Origin: CG2-30-36-16 sp964372115
GTDB taxonomy: Bacteria > Bacteroidota > Ignavibacteria > Ignavibacteriales > Ignavibacteriaceae
DNA length: 53,204 nt
Assembly: GCA_964372115.1 (NCBI GenBank)
Contig: CAYJPN010000035.1
Span: 1 to 53,204, forward strand
Direction of reading: 5' to 3'
Shown here: piece by piece, positions 34,320 through 43,122 of the stretch
Position numbering within the stretch: the stretch's first letter is position 1
How the letters are laid out: each line of letters opens with the position of its first letter
The notes under the pieces: model-generated
The model's database searches: none
Told to the model about the DNA's origin: nothing
What the model saw: only the letters and a program-made list of their open reading frames with translations
Position numbers and translations under genes: made by a program

Positions 34320-35470
34320 TTAATGCCCGCGGGCTAACTTAGCCGGCAGACTAAAAAGTGGTTTTTGTTGAATAGTCTGCCTGCATATTTTAAGCGCTCA
34401 CCTATTTCCAATTCACCAGCAAAAAAATAACTTTCTAAGTCACCATACCCGATACATGATTTCTGACGAAACAGTTAACAATATTTTTATTAAAACCTGC
34501 ATGATTGAATGACTGCATGAAGATCATTAACGTGTTAAATAAATCGAATTTAAACCATTCATCCATGCGGCATTCTTTCATGCTTTCGCAATTAAGTTTT
34601 AGTTTTACTTCGTTGTCAATTCTTTTGCGTAAAGTGAATTTCTAATTTTCATGTTGAAAAATCCCCATTTAATACCGAATTGCTTATAACCACGCCGCGG
34701 ATAAAAAAAGCCTTAAAATTGTCTGTATTTGAACTTTATTGTTCCTAAAAAGAGGCTTAAACCCTAAAAGGAGAGGCTCACAAGGCGCCCGGTTGAGGCT
34801 GAAGAGGTGCTGCGTAGAAGGTAATAGCAAGTAGGAAGCATTAAAAACCCTTTTACGAGTATGTTTAACCCGGTCGGGTGAACCTTTTAAGGTAGTAATG
34901 ACCGGCAAAAACCCTCTCGCTACCGGGTCAGAGCCGCCCGGAAGCGGCAAAAACCTTCTTACAAGTATGTTAAACCAGGTCGGGTGAACCTTTTAAGGTA
35001 GTAACGATCGGCAAAAACCCTCTCGCTACCGGGTCAGAGCTGCCCGGTAGCAGCAAAAACCTTCTCCATAGAGAGTTTTACACTGTGCGGCAAACCATCG
35101 TAGGTCAGTTTAATTTGTCCTCTTACTCTTACTCTTTCTCTTTTTCATGCTTTCCCCAACCGATAATTTCTTTCATTGTTGTTAGTAAAAAATTGCACAT
35201 TTCCCCGTGTCTTAGATATGTCCCATTGGGACACTCAGTCACCTTAGATTGTGCAAGGTTAATGATTGTTCCCTCAATAAAAGCAAGAAATTCTACTGCG
35301 CAAGGTTGTTGAGTGTCCCGCCGTGTTAAATTTGTATTTGAACCAAAACGCTACCCGGCGGGATGTATCAAAACAACCGGGAAATATCAGTGTCCAATTT
35401 TTTTTGCAATTTCTAACCTGAAGGGAAAGAAAGTGAATAGAAGTAAAAATAATATCAGCCGGAGTGTGAA
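34320..35470. other. 1.15-kb non-coding, repeat-bearing stretch
   Basis: It begins with GCCCGCGGGC (34325-34334) and a GGCAGACTA/TAGTCTGCC stem (34345-34353, 34373-34381) that could end transcription of the upstream gene. The 106-bp tandem repeats lie at 34843-35069, and TGTCCCATTGGGACA, a palindrome, near 35219-35233. A 48-codon open stretch at about 35327-35473 (RVKFVFEPKRYPAGCIKT...) has no start codon and may be the tail of a lost gene. Confidence 0.5.
34843..35069. repeat. Two full 106-bp tandem repeats plus a partial third
   Basis: Unit 1 (34843-34948) and unit 2 (34949-35054) differ at about 10 positions; a third copy begins at 35055 and fades. Within each unit the motif AAAAACC recurs after 64 bases and the next unit starts 42 bases later. 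Unit 2 contains GCTACCGGG pairing with CCCGGTAGC, and both units contain GGTCGGGTGAACC. No open frame is preserved. Confidence 0.75.
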
Positions 35471-35593
35471 ATGAAAAAAATACTATTTGTTTTAATATTG
35501 TTATTTGCAAACATCAACCGGTTAGCCAAAGAAAACAGTTTAATCCGGTCACTGTCGGGAATCAATAACTTGTTTATTCAATTACTTCCTTGA
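35471..35593 (+). CDS. Chimeric 40-codon ORF (signal peptide fused to duplicated leader ORF)
   Basis: ATG 35471 encodes MKKILFVLILLFAN, a typical signal-peptide start, then continues in frame into the duplicated block at 35513 as INRLAKENSLIRSLSG and ends at TGA 35591-35593. The first 14 codons look like the start of a secreted protein whose remainder was replaced when the 294-bp block arrived. Expression is uncertain. Confidence 0.35.
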   Translation: MKKILFVLILLFANINRLAKENSLIRSLSGINNLFIQLLP

Positions 35594-35806
35594 ATAAAAG
35601 CCTGCACTGTCTTATTCTTGTACATCATTATTAGATAAGCATAAAACAATTATGAAAGTATTAAAATTCGGCGGATCATCTGTAGGAACCTGGCAGCGCG
35701 TTAATGGTGTGATTGACATACTAATTGAATATTTAAACAATGGTGAAAATATTGCGGTTGTGTTTTCAGCCTTCCAGGGGGTAACCGACACACTTATTGA
35801 AGCAGC
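35513..35806 (+). repeat. 294-bp direct repeat, copy 1
   Basis: By eye it is identical base for base to 36736-37029. It contains the end of a small leader ORF, the thrA leader and the first 51 codons of thrA. Confidence 0.92.
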
Positions 35807-35858
35807 TATCCAGGCGGCATCCGGCAGTAATACTTCCTCAGCCTTTCAGTTTTATTAA
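35652..35858 (+). pseudogene. Truncated thrA 5' fragment
   Basis: The frame begins MKVLKFGGSSVGTWQRV as in the full thrA and is identical for 51 codons. It then reads AIQAASGSNTSSAFQFY to a stop, 68 residues in all. The residues just after the exact block (A..AA.GS) still resemble the true ThrA sequence ANEAAAGSK, so this may derive from a divergent allele and not from a simple copy. It keeps the kinase KFGGSS motif but no complete domain, so it should be inactive. Confidence 0.85.
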
Positions 35859-35881
35859 TTTAAATTTAAGGAATTATAAAA

Positions 35882-36595
35882 ATGAAAAAAATTATGTTAT
35901 TTATCATACTACTTAATTTTGCTTGTTTCTCACAAAGGGATACAGTAAAGATAGTAGATGACTATTTTAATAATCTTGAAGAACACCAAGACTTAATGAA
36001 AATTTCAGATATTAATGATGAGCAACTGTGGAAGTTAGCGAAACAAATTTACACATCTTACCAAAATCATCCCAAAGCGGCATACGAACGTATATGGTCT
36101 CAGTTCAGAGGGGAAACGACTATAGACTATTCGGGGATTCAAGCATTTTTAATCCGTGAAATCGAAAAACGATTTGGTAAAGAATATGCCAAAATATTAG
36201 AATACCCGTTCACATTTAAAATAATTGTATTGAAAAAAGAAGCTGTAAAAGATTTTTGGCCTTATGAAAGCTACAAGACAGTTGTTACCGCAAAAATAGA
36301 ATACGTTTTCTGTGGTGAAAAATTTCAAGTAGATGATATTATCGAATTTCACTGCTATATAGGTAAAATAGGCGATTTCGAAGTAAATAAAAGTTACATC
36401 GTGCCTTTAAGATATACATATAATGAAGAACGGAGGTTAAATGGATTATTTTTGGAAAAGAAAGCAATTATGTATACAGACGGGTATGTTTTAGATAAAG
36501 ATTTTGAATTGACAAATAACAAAAAAATTGAATTTGACAAATTTGTAAATATTTATGATAAAGCTTTAGATATTCTTAAGGGGAGTTCAAAATGA
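35882..36595 (+). CDS. Hypothetical secreted protein between the thrA repeats
   Basis: The 237-residue product starts with a signal peptide (MKKIMLFIILLNFACFSQ); the Cys may be lipidated but the lipobox is poor. The mature part is charged and has no motif I recognise; DIIEFHCYIGKIGDFEVNKSYIVPLRY looks like a short beta-sandwich segment (about 145-185). It lies entirely within the 929 bases that separate the two copies of the 294-bp repeat, so it arrived with, or is trapped by, the rearrangement. Confidence 0.7.
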   Translation: MKKIMLFIILLNFACFSQRDTVKIVDDYFNNLEEHQDLMKISDINDEQLWKLAKQIYTSYQNHPKAAYERIWSQFRGETTIDYSGIQAFLIREIEKRFGKEYAKILEYPFTFKIIVLKKEAVKDFWPYESYKTVVTAKIEYVFCGEKFQVDDIIEFHCYIGKIGDFEVNKSYIVPLRYTYNEERRLNGLFLEKKAIMYTDGYVLDKDFELTNNKKIEFDKFVNIYDKALDILKGSSK

Positions 36596-36681
36596 AATTT
36601 TTTTTAAGTATTCTATTTGACTCTTTGTAAAGCTTAAGTTGTAAAGTGACTTTTTAAGAATTAGCTTATAAACAAATACAT

Positions 36682-36816
36682 ATGTCCACCATCAGCAAAA
36701 CCTATAGTGGTGAATTCAAAAAAGGATTGTCTAAAATCAACCGGTTAGCCAAAGAAAACAGTTTAATCCGGTCACTGTCGGGAATCAATAACTTGTTTAT
36801 TCAATTACTTCCTTGA
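36682..36816 (+). CDS. Small ORF upstream of thrA
   Basis: ATG to TGA encodes 44 residues: MSTISKTYSGEFKKGLSKIN, then RLAKENSLIRSLSGINNLF and a short tail. It ends 58 bases before thrA. It is not enriched in Thr and Ile codons the way an attenuator leader would be. Its last 27 codons lie in the 294-bp repeat. It could be a real small protein or a fragment; conservation in relatives would decide. Confidence 0.35.
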   Translation: MSTISKTYSGEFKKGLSKINRLAKENSLIRSLSGINNLFIQLLP

Positions 36817-37029
36817 ATAAAAGCCTGCACTGTCTTATTCTTGTACATCATTATTAGATAAGCATAAAACAATTATGAAAGTATTAAAATTCGGCGGATC
36901 ATCTGTAGGAACCTGGCAGCGCGTTAATGGTGTGATTGACATACTAATTGAATATTTAAACAATGGTGAAAATATTGCGGTTGTGTTTTCAGCCTTCCAG
37001 GGGGTAACCGACACACTTATTGAAGCAGC
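36736..37029 (+). repeat. 294-bp direct repeat, copy 2
   Basis: This is the copy attached to the intact thrA gene; it matches 35513-35806 exactly by eye. The distance between copy starts is 1,223 bp. Confidence 0.92.
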
Positions 37030-39331
37030 AAATGAAGCTGCCGCCGGGAGTAAAATTTACAAAGAGACTGTTGGTGATTTAAAAAACAGACATCTGGAGG
37101 CTGTAAAAAATTTAATAAAAACACCCGGGCGAAAACCGGTTTCTTCAAAGACTAATCAATTATTAGACGATCTTTCAAATATTCTTTACGGTGTTTTTCT
37201 TGTAAAAGAACTTACGCCGCGAACTCTGGATTACATCCTCGGGTTCGGCGAGTATTTGTCGAATTTTATAATTACGGAAACATTAAAAAGCCGGGGATAT
37301 GATTGTGAATTTTTAGACAGCCGCCAACTAATTAAAACCGACAATCATTTCGGGTTTGCAAAAGTGCAGTTCGACGTTACAAATAAAAACATAAAAGAAT
37401 ATTTTGCGGCGGATAAAAAAACTCAAATTATAACAGGGTTTATTGCGTCCACACTTGAAAATGAAACTACAACCCTCGGTCGCGGCGGTTCAGATTATAC
37501 CGCTTCAATTTTCGCGGCGGCGCTCGACGCCGAAGAAATTGAAATATGGACTGATGTAGACGGCATTATGACCGCCGATCCGCGCAAGGTTGCCGACTCG
37601 TTTCCTCTTAAAGCTGTTACTTACGAAGAAGCGATGGAGATGTCGCACTTTGGCGCCAAGGTAATTTATCCGCCCACAATGCTGCCGGCGCTTCAAAAGA
37701 AAATAAAAATAAGAATAAGAAACACTTTTAACCCGTCATTCCGGGGTACAGTAATTATTGAGCGGGATGCGCGCGTTAGGTTTAACGTAAAAGGAATTTC
37801 GTCAATAGATAAAATCTCCCTGCTCCGTGTTGAAGGGGGCGGCATGGTTGGCATTGAAGGTTTGACGGCAAGGTTGTTTAACGCATTGGCGCATGAGAAA
37901 ATTAATGTTTTGTTAATTACACAGGGCTCTTCGGGACACACAATATGCACCGCTGTGCTTCCCGAAAAAGCCGAAGCTGCAAAAAAAATAATTGAACATG
38001 AGTTCCGTCTTGAAATACACGAGGGACAATTAAAAAGAGTAACCGTTCAAAAAGATCTTTCCATAATAGCGGTTGTTGGTGAAGATATGGAAAACACGCC
38101 GGGTATTGCAGGCAAGGTTTTTCAGTCGCTTGGAAAAAACGGAATAAACACCGTGGCAATAGCGCAGGGTTCATCCGAACTTAACATTTCGCTTGTAATA
38201 AATTACTCGCATCTTTCAAAAGCACTAAATGTGCTGCACGACGCTTTGTTTATTTCAAAACAAAAAGTGCTCAATCTTTTTCTTGTTGGGCCTGGACTTG
38301 TCGGTTCTTCGCTTTTAAATTTGCTGCGCGAACGCGAGCATAATCTTTTTGAAACCTACTCGGTTAAAGTAAAACTCGCGGGCATCGCATCGCGCAGCAA
38401 AATGGTTTTCGATAAAAACGGAATCCCCTTTAACGGATGGAAAGAAAAATTGTCATCATCAAAAGAAAAGATGAAGGCAGCAGACTTTGTTGAACGGATG
38501 AAAAGTTTTAATCTGCCGAACACAATTTTTATTGATACAACCGCCGGAACCGAAATAATAAACCACTATAGAGAAATACTGGAAGGGAGTATTTCTGTTG
38601 TTACCCCGAATAAAATTGCGAACAGCGGGGCTTACAAGGATTACAGATTGCTTAGAGACACGGCGCGATATAGCAATGTGCAGTTTCGTTACAGCACAAA
38701 CGTTGGCGCCGGTTTACCAATGATTGATATTATAGGGGCGACCGTTACAAGCGGAGACAAGATTTTAAAACTTGTGGGAATTCTTTCAGGTTCAATTAAT
38801 TTTATTTTAAACAAGTTTAACGACGGAATGAAATTTAGCGAAGCCGTAAAACTTGCAAATGAAAAAGGGTATACCGAACCCGATCCGGGAGACGATTTGA
38901 ATGGTGTTGATGTTGCGCGTAAACTTTTAATACTTGTACGCGAAGCCGGGATAAAAATGGAACTAAAGGATATAATAGTTAAAAGTCTGCTGCCGGAAGA
39001 AGCTAACGGAATTAACACAGCAGCGAAAATTTTCACATCACTCAAAAACAACGATCCGAAGTTTGAAACTCTGCGAGCAAGATTAGCAGCAGAAGGAAAA
39101 CGACTTGCTTACATTGCCTCTTACAACAATGGGAAAGCATCGGTTGCGTTGCGGGAAATAAGTGCCGAACATCCGTTTTCCTCGTTATCCGGTTCCGAAA
39201 ATATTCTGGCTATTACAACATCGACATATAAAAATAAACCGCTGATTATAAGGGGAACCGGCGCGGGCGCCGATGTAACGGCGGCAGGAATAATTTCTGA
39301 CATAATAAAAATTTCTAATTACCTTGGATAA
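36875..39331 (+). CDS. thrA: Bifunctional aspartate kinase / homoserine dehydrogenase I
   Basis: The 818-residue protein joins an aspartate kinase (residues 1 to about 290: KVLKFGGSSVG, LGRGGSDYTASIFAAALDAEEIEIWTDVDGIMTADPR), two ACT domains (about 310-460: VEGGGMVGIEGLTARLF, VVGEDMENTPGIAGKVF) and a homoserine dehydrogenase (about 465-818: LFLVGPGLVGSSLL, VGILSGSINFILNKF, GYTEPDPGDDLNGVDVARKLLIL). It carries out steps 1 and 3 from aspartate to homoserine, and the ACT domains usually give threonine feedback control. There is no good Shine-Dalgarno. asd follows after four bases. Confidence 0.95.
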   Translation: MKVLKFGGSSVGTWQRVNGVIDILIEYLNNGENIAVVFSAFQGVTDTLIEAANEAAAGSKIYKETVGDLKNRHLEAVKNLIKTPGRKPVSSKTNQLLDDLSNILYGVFLVKELTPRTLDYILGFGEYLSNFIITETLKSRGYDCEFLDSRQLIKTDNHFGFAKVQFDVTNKNIKEYFAADKKTQIITGFIASTLENETTTLGRGGSDYTASIFAAALDAEEIEIWTDVDGIMTADPRKVADSFPLKAVTYEEAMEMSHFGAKVIYPPTMLPALQKKIKIRIRNTFNPSFRGTVIIERDARVRFNVKGISSIDKISLLRVEGGGMVGIEGLTARLFNALAHEKINVLLITQGSSGHTICTAVLPEKAEAAKKIIEHEFRLEIHEGQLKRVTVQKDLSIIAVVGEDMENTPGIAGKVFQSLGKNGINTVAIAQGSSELNISLVINYSHLSKALNVLHDALFISKQKVLNLFLVGPGLVGSSLLNLLREREHNLFETYSVKVKLAGIASRSKMVFDKNGIPFNGWKEKLSSSKEKMKAADFVERMKSFNLPNTIFIDTTAGTEIINHYREILEGSISVVTPNKIANSGAYKDYRLLRDTARYSNVQFRYSTNVGAGLPMIDIIGATVTSGDKILKLVGILSGSINFILNKFNDGMKFSEAVKLANEKGYTEPDPGDDLNGVDVARKLLILVREAGIKMELKDIIVKSLLPEEANGINTAAKIFTSLKNNDPKFETLRARLAAEGKRLAYIASYNNGKASVALREISAEHPFSSLSGSENILAITTSTYKNKPLIIRGTGAGADVTAAGIISDIIKISNYLG

Positions 39332-39335
39332 TAAA

Positions 39336-40373
39336 ATGGATAAAATAAAAGTCGCGATACTTGGGGCAACCGGAAGCGTCGGGCAAAAATTTGTTGAATT
39401 ATTAACCGAACATCCCTGGTTTGAACTGCACGAATTTGCTGCATCAAACCGATCTGCGGGCAAAAAATATTCTGAAGCTGTTAACTGGTTTATGCAGATG
39501 CCGCTTGATAATAAATTTAAAAACATAATTGTAAAGGAATGTGAACCAAACCTTGAGTCGAAGGTGGTTTTCTCAGCGCTTGATTCTACAGTAGCGGGAG
39601 AAATAGAAGAAAATTTTGCGCGTGCGGGTTACATAGTTATTTCAAACGCGCGCAACCACCGTTTTGATGCTGATGTTCCCTTGATAATTCCGGAGGTAAA
39701 TCCAGATCATCTTGAAATGGTCAGACTTCAAAAGTTTGGGCGCGGGATGATAATTACAAATCCGAATTGTTCTACAATAGGCTTGGTGACCGCGTTAAAA
39801 CCACTTTACGATATGTTCGGGATTGATGCTTTAAACGTTGTTACTATGCAGGCAATAAGCGGAGGCGGATATCCGGGAGTTTCAAGTCTCGATATTCACG
39901 ACAATGTTATTCCGTTTATCTCCGGCGAAGAAGAAAAGATGCAAACCGAACCGTTAAAGATTCTCGGCAAATTTATGAACAACTCTCTTGATTTTTCATC
40001 GATGAAGATTAGCGCGCAGTGTAACCGTGTTTCGGTTAACGACGGACATACCGAATGTGTGCAGATAAAATTTAAGCACAAACCATCGCTCGATGAAATA
40101 TTAGAAGCCTGGGATAAGTTTAAATCGGAACCGCAGCGGCTTGGGTTGCCATCGGCGCCGAAAAAACCGGTGCATTATTTTTTTGAAGACAATAGTCCGC
40201 AGCCAAAGATGCATCGGAATCTTGAAAAGGGAATGGCGGTGGCTGTTGGCAGGTTACGTGAATGTCCGCTATTCGATTACAAGTTTGTTGTACTTTCGCA
40301 CAACACAATACGCGGCGCGGCAGGCGGAACAATATTGATTGCGGAGCTAATGAAAGCGAAGGGGTATTTATAA
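39336..40373 (+). CDS. asd: Aspartate-semialdehyde dehydrogenase (archaeal/fungal-type)
   Basis: The 345-residue enzyme has KVAILGATGSVGQKFVELL (NADP site), the active-site Cys in ITNPNCSTIGLVTALKPL, and the acid-base His region in VSVNDGHTECVQIKFK. These residues and the length fit the archaeal/fungal class and not the E. coli class. It supplies step 2 between the two activities of ThrA, so thrA-asd completes aspartate to homoserine. ATG 39336 is chosen; a TTG at 39324 would overlap thrA. The two genes are four bases apart, so cotranslation is likely. Confidence 0.93.
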   Translation: MDKIKVAILGATGSVGQKFVELLTEHPWFELHEFAASNRSAGKKYSEAVNWFMQMPLDNKFKNIIVKECEPNLESKVVFSALDSTVAGEIEENFARAGYIVISNARNHRFDADVPLIIPEVNPDHLEMVRLQKFGRGMIITNPNCSTIGLVTALKPLYDMFGIDALNVVTMQAISGGGYPGVSSLDIHDNVIPFISGEEEKMQTEPLKILGKFMNNSLDFSSMKISAQCNRVSVNDGHTECVQIKFKHKPSLDEILEAWDKFKSEPQRLGLPSAPKKPVHYFFEDNSPQPKMHRNLEKGMAVAVGRLRECPLFDYKFVVLSHNTIRGAAGGTILIAELMKAKGYL

Positions 40374-40401
40374 TTGAAAAAATATTGCTCGTAAAAATAA
40401 G

Positions 40402-40548
40402 TTAGCCGGCATTCGAATCAATTGTAAATTGATCGCAGACTAAATTAGTGAGTTTAATTATTGTCCAATAAAATGCGAAGGGTGGAGAGTATTCACGCGC
40501 CTGAATTATTTCTTTTTTAGCAAGTTCTAATAAACTATGCTTTTTCAT
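40402..40548 (-). CDS. Small ORF coupled to the antitoxin gene
   Basis: ATG overlaps the antitoxin stop as ATGA (40545-40548) and the frame encodes 48 residues: MKKHSLLELAKKEIIQAREY, then SPPFAFYWTIIKLTNLVCD and a short tail. In the usual TIGR02574 pairs this position holds a RelE/ParE toxin of about 95 residues. This product is too short and lacks that pattern. It may be a different partner or an unrelated ORF. Confidence 0.4.
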   Translation of the reverse strand: MKKHSLLELAKKEIIQAREYSPPFAFYWTIIKLTNLVCDQFTIDSNAG

Positions 40549-40781
40549 TTATAACGCGATTGCTCTTCTTTTATAAATGTATCAAGATCATGCACCTGTA
40601 TTTTCCCTTGTTTGTAAGCATTATATCTTTTCTCTGCCTCATTATGCCATAGCTTTTCAATTTCATCTTCAGGAACCCCAATTTCCGCCTCATTAATACT
40701 TTCAATTAATGTTAACACTATACTTGCTCGTTCCTTTTTCGAAAGCTTTAATGCTTCTTTTTCTATTTGTTGTAAATCCAT
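40545..40781 (-). CDS. Addiction-module component (TIGR02574-type antitoxin)
   Basis: The 78-residue protein matches the short 'putative addiction module component' family: IEKEALKLSKKERASIVLTLIESI, then VPEDEIEKLWHNEAEKRYNAYKQGKI. The helical N-terminal KL...ER..L...L...I and W..E...R...Y..G pattern is the family signature. These proteins normally neutralise a RelE/ParE toxin encoded just downstream; no such toxin is found here. Confidence 0.85.
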   Translation of the reverse strand: MDLQQIEKEALKLSKKERASIVLTLIESINEAEIGVPEDEIEKLWHNEAEKRYNAYKQGKIQVHDLDTFIKEEQSRYK

Positions 40782-41124
40782 ACTCGTTCCGCGAATTATT
40801 TCTATTCCGTATTTATATTATGATTTTGTGAATAGCAACTCAGAAAGTTATCAGCATAAGTTCGTCGTTATTTAACAGAATAAAGAGGAGTTGAAGTAAC
40901 GAATTAAAAGAGCAAATTTCCAATTGGTCGTCCAATGTTTTCCTTGTCCCCTAAATATCAGACAGTAAATCACTCACTCAGATAATTCTATCGCACTAAA
41001 TATTTTATATTTATTGTTGAACAAATTATGTGCCCGAAGGGAATGTTTTTTTTAGTATGAGCCTGGCAAAAATTAATAACAAAATCATCTTTGCCGAGGG
41101 AAAATATTTTTTTTATAAAAGTAC

Positions 41125-41153
41125 TTGACATTATTAAAATGCGAATGTATATT
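41125..41153 (+). promoter_or_regulatory. Sigma-70-type promoter of the PspA-flotillin operon
   Basis: TTGACA (41125-41130), a 17-base spacer, then TATATT (41148-41153). The start codon of the first gene lies 58 bases after the -10 box. This is the best-looking promoter in the window. The rest of 40782-41210 shows no gene. Confidence 0.75.
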
Positions 41154-41210
41154 AATAGCGACAATTGTAAACATATGTATACGCACGGAACAAAAAAAGG
41201 AAATGATTTT

Positions 41211-41732
41211 ATGTCACAAAAAACTATACCGATTAGCGTGCGCCTTTCGGAGGAAGATGCTGATTTTTTAGCGTCATTAAAATTGGACGGAGCCTCTACG
41301 CCAAGTGATAAATTGCGCGCTATTATTTCGCAAGCCCGTATGGTTGAAAAAGGGGGAAGAGAATACGGTGAAAGTTTAAATTTGCTGCGGAATCTTGTCG
41401 TTCCAACGCGCCATCGTTTGCTTGAAAACGAAAGAAAACATAATTTACACTCAGAATTAATAGCAAAGTTTACCGATTGGTCTTCGGAAGCCATGGCGTA
41501 CTTTATTACATCTTTACCGAATGATAAAAAGCCATTACCGAAAGAAGCCCTGATTGAAATTGAAGAAGGCGTTGTAAAAAGAGTTATAGCTCTAATAGAA
41601 AACATTCTTCGTTTAGGTATTACCGATCACGCTCCATGCTACAATCCGAAGGTAATATCCTCAAAGTTTGATACTATTTTGGAATTAACAAAACTTGTAA
41701 ATTTATATAGACAATCAATAAAGGAGAAATAA
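41211..41732 (+). CDS. Putative ribbon-helix-helix regulator leading the PspA operon
   Basis: From ATG 41211 the product has 173 residues. The start, KTIPISVRLSEEDADFLASL, reads like a ribbon-helix-helix DNA-binding segment (strand plus helices), followed by a helical domain (about 50-173) with LPNDKKPLPKEALIEIEEGV. AAAGGA lies about eight bases before the ATG. The longer frame from 41091 crosses the promoter and is rejected. It is followed after two bases by the PspA gene, so it is the first gene of the operon and may regulate it. Confidence 0.7.
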   Translation: MSQKTIPISVRLSEEDADFLASLKLDGASTPSDKLRAIISQARMVEKGGREYGESLNLLRNLVVPTRHRLLENERKHNLHSELIAKFTDWSSEAMAYFITSLPNDKKPLPKEALIEIEEGVVKRVIALIENILRLGITDHAPCYNPKVISSKFDTILELTKLVNLYRQSIKEK

Positions 41733-41734
41733 AA

Positions 41735-42415
41735 ATGAAAGAGACAATTACCTCCCGGGTTTCCCGCATCATCAGCGGAAGCGCACGCAAACTTGTAGAT
41801 ATACTTGAAAGCGCTGCACCGGAAATAGTGATGGAAGAAGCTATTCATGAAATTGATACAGCTATTTACGATGTAAGAAGCGAGCTTGGTAAAATTGCCG
41901 CAGCCAAACACATGGCTACTAACAGGCTGATGGAAGCAAACAAAAAATATGAAGACCTTTCTTCCAAAATAGAATTTGCCATCGAACAAAACAGGGAAGA
42001 CCTTGCCGAAGCTGCTGTTTCGCAGCAAATGGATATTGAAGCGCAGATCCCTGTTCTTGAAAATTCAATTGGTGAAGCCAACGAAAAGACAAAAGAATTA
42101 GAAGGTTACATCACCGCACTTCAGGCAAAAAAACGCGAGATGCGCGATGAACTACGTGAATTCAAAAAGGCACAGCTTGAAGCAAAAGCCGTAAGCGGTA
42201 CAACTGCTGCAGCCGGAAACTCGGAGATTGCAAATAAAGTTGCCCGTGCAGAAGCTGCATTTGACCGGGTTGTAGAAAATGCAACCGGACTTGCAGGCAG
42301 CGGCGGAACTGATATGGAGACAGCCGCACGTATTGCTGAACTCGAAGATCTTTCTCGAAAAAACAGAATTAAAGAACGGCTCGAATCAATAAAAGCTAAT
42401 ATTAAAAAATCATGA
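41735..42415 (+). CDS. PspA/IM30-family protein
   Basis: The 226-residue protein is almost entirely coiled coil (about residues 25-215), as in PspA/Vipp1: SRVSRIISGSARKLVDILE at the start, EEAIHEIDTAIYDVRSELGKIAAAK, and a long run of Glu/Lys/Ala helices. Family members form rods on the inner face of the cytoplasmic membrane and repair damage to it. The typical N-terminal amphipathic helix is recognisable. AAGGAG lies seven bases before the ATG. Its last four bases overlap the next gene. Confidence 0.88.
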   Translation: MKETITSRVSRIISGSARKLVDILESAAPEIVMEEAIHEIDTAIYDVRSELGKIAAAKHMATNRLMEANKKYEDLSSKIEFAIEQNREDLAEAAVSQQMDIEAQIPVLENSIGEANEKTKELEGYITALQAKKREMRDELREFKKAQLEAKAVSGTTAAAGNSEIANKVARAEAAFDRVVENATGLAGSGGTDMETAARIAELEDLSRKNRIKERLESIKANIKKS

Positions 42416-43098
42416 TAGACTTTATTCTCAGCAGCGATAATCTACCCTTTACGGTAGCAATTGGTCTAATGCTTTCCATTGCTTTGTTGGAAGGCGTGGG
42501 CATGTTACTCGGGTTGGGATTTTCAAATCTGGTTGATTCATTGTTCCCCGATGCGGATATTGATATAAACGTAGATGTTGATACAGACATAGACGGAGAT
42601 ATTGATTTTGACAGCACCTCCTTATTTACAAAATTCTGGTCGTGGTTACGTGTTGGCAAAGTTCCGGTATTGGTTTTACTTATTGTGTTTTTAACAACAT
42701 TCGGACTTACCGGGTTTTTTATCCAGTCGACAGTTCAATCTATCATCGGCAGGTATCTTCCTTGGTTTATAGCGATAGTTCCGGCTTTGTTATTTGCATT
42801 TCCATTAGTACGGTTTTCATCAAAATATATTGCTAAGATTATTCCGAATGATGAAAGCAGCGCAGTATCCGAAGAAACATTTATCGGAAAAGTTGCAACC
42901 ATTACTCTCGGCTCAGCAAAAAAAGGAAAACCGGCGGAAGCTAAACTTGTTGATCAATACGCGCAAACACACTATATAATGGTAGAGCCCGAAAACGAAG
43001 ATGACATTTTTTCCCAAACCGAAAAAGTGCTTCTCGTAAGTCACAACGGAAGCATATTTAAGGCGATTAAAAATCCGCTTAACTCATTAATTGATTAA
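42412..43098 (+). CDS. OB-fold membrane protein (YqiJ/NfeD-like)
   Basis: The 228-residue protein has an N-terminal membrane helix (about 8-38), a very acidic strip of alternating Asp (ADIDINVDVDTDIDGDIDFD, 49-68), two more membrane helices (about 84-108 and 117-132) and a C-terminal OB-fold domain (about 150-225, FIGKVATITLGSAKKGKPAE). This is the YqiJ/NfeD-type architecture that pairs with flotillins. The Asp strip could bind divalent cations or act as a spacer. The start overlaps the PspA stop (ATGA). Confidence 0.85.
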   Translation: MIDFILSSDNLPFTVAIGLMLSIALLEGVGMLLGLGFSNLVDSLFPDADIDINVDVDTDIDGDIDFDSTSLFTKFWSWLRVGKVPVLVLLIVFLTTFGLTGFFIQSTVQSIIGRYLPWFIAIVPALLFAFPLVRFSSKYIAKIIPNDESSAVSEETFIGKVATITLGSAKKGKPAEAKLVDQYAQTHYIMVEPENEDDIFSQTEKVLLVSHNGSIFKAIKNPLNSLID

Positions 43099-43122
43099 TA
43101 ATTTTTTATGGAGAGAAATTAA

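Noticed and set aside
34843..35069. CRISPR array
   Set aside because: Units are 106 bp with diverged sequence throughout and no short repeat with unique spacers; no cas genes are present.
35327..35473. Open stretch reading RVKFVFEPKRYPAG
   Set aside because: It has no start codon and I cannot identify a family; kept only as a note in the non-coding stretch.
36682..36874. Threonine attenuator in front of thrA
   Set aside because: The leader ORF has only two Thr codons and no run of Thr or Ile, and I see no terminator/antiterminator stems with a T-run.
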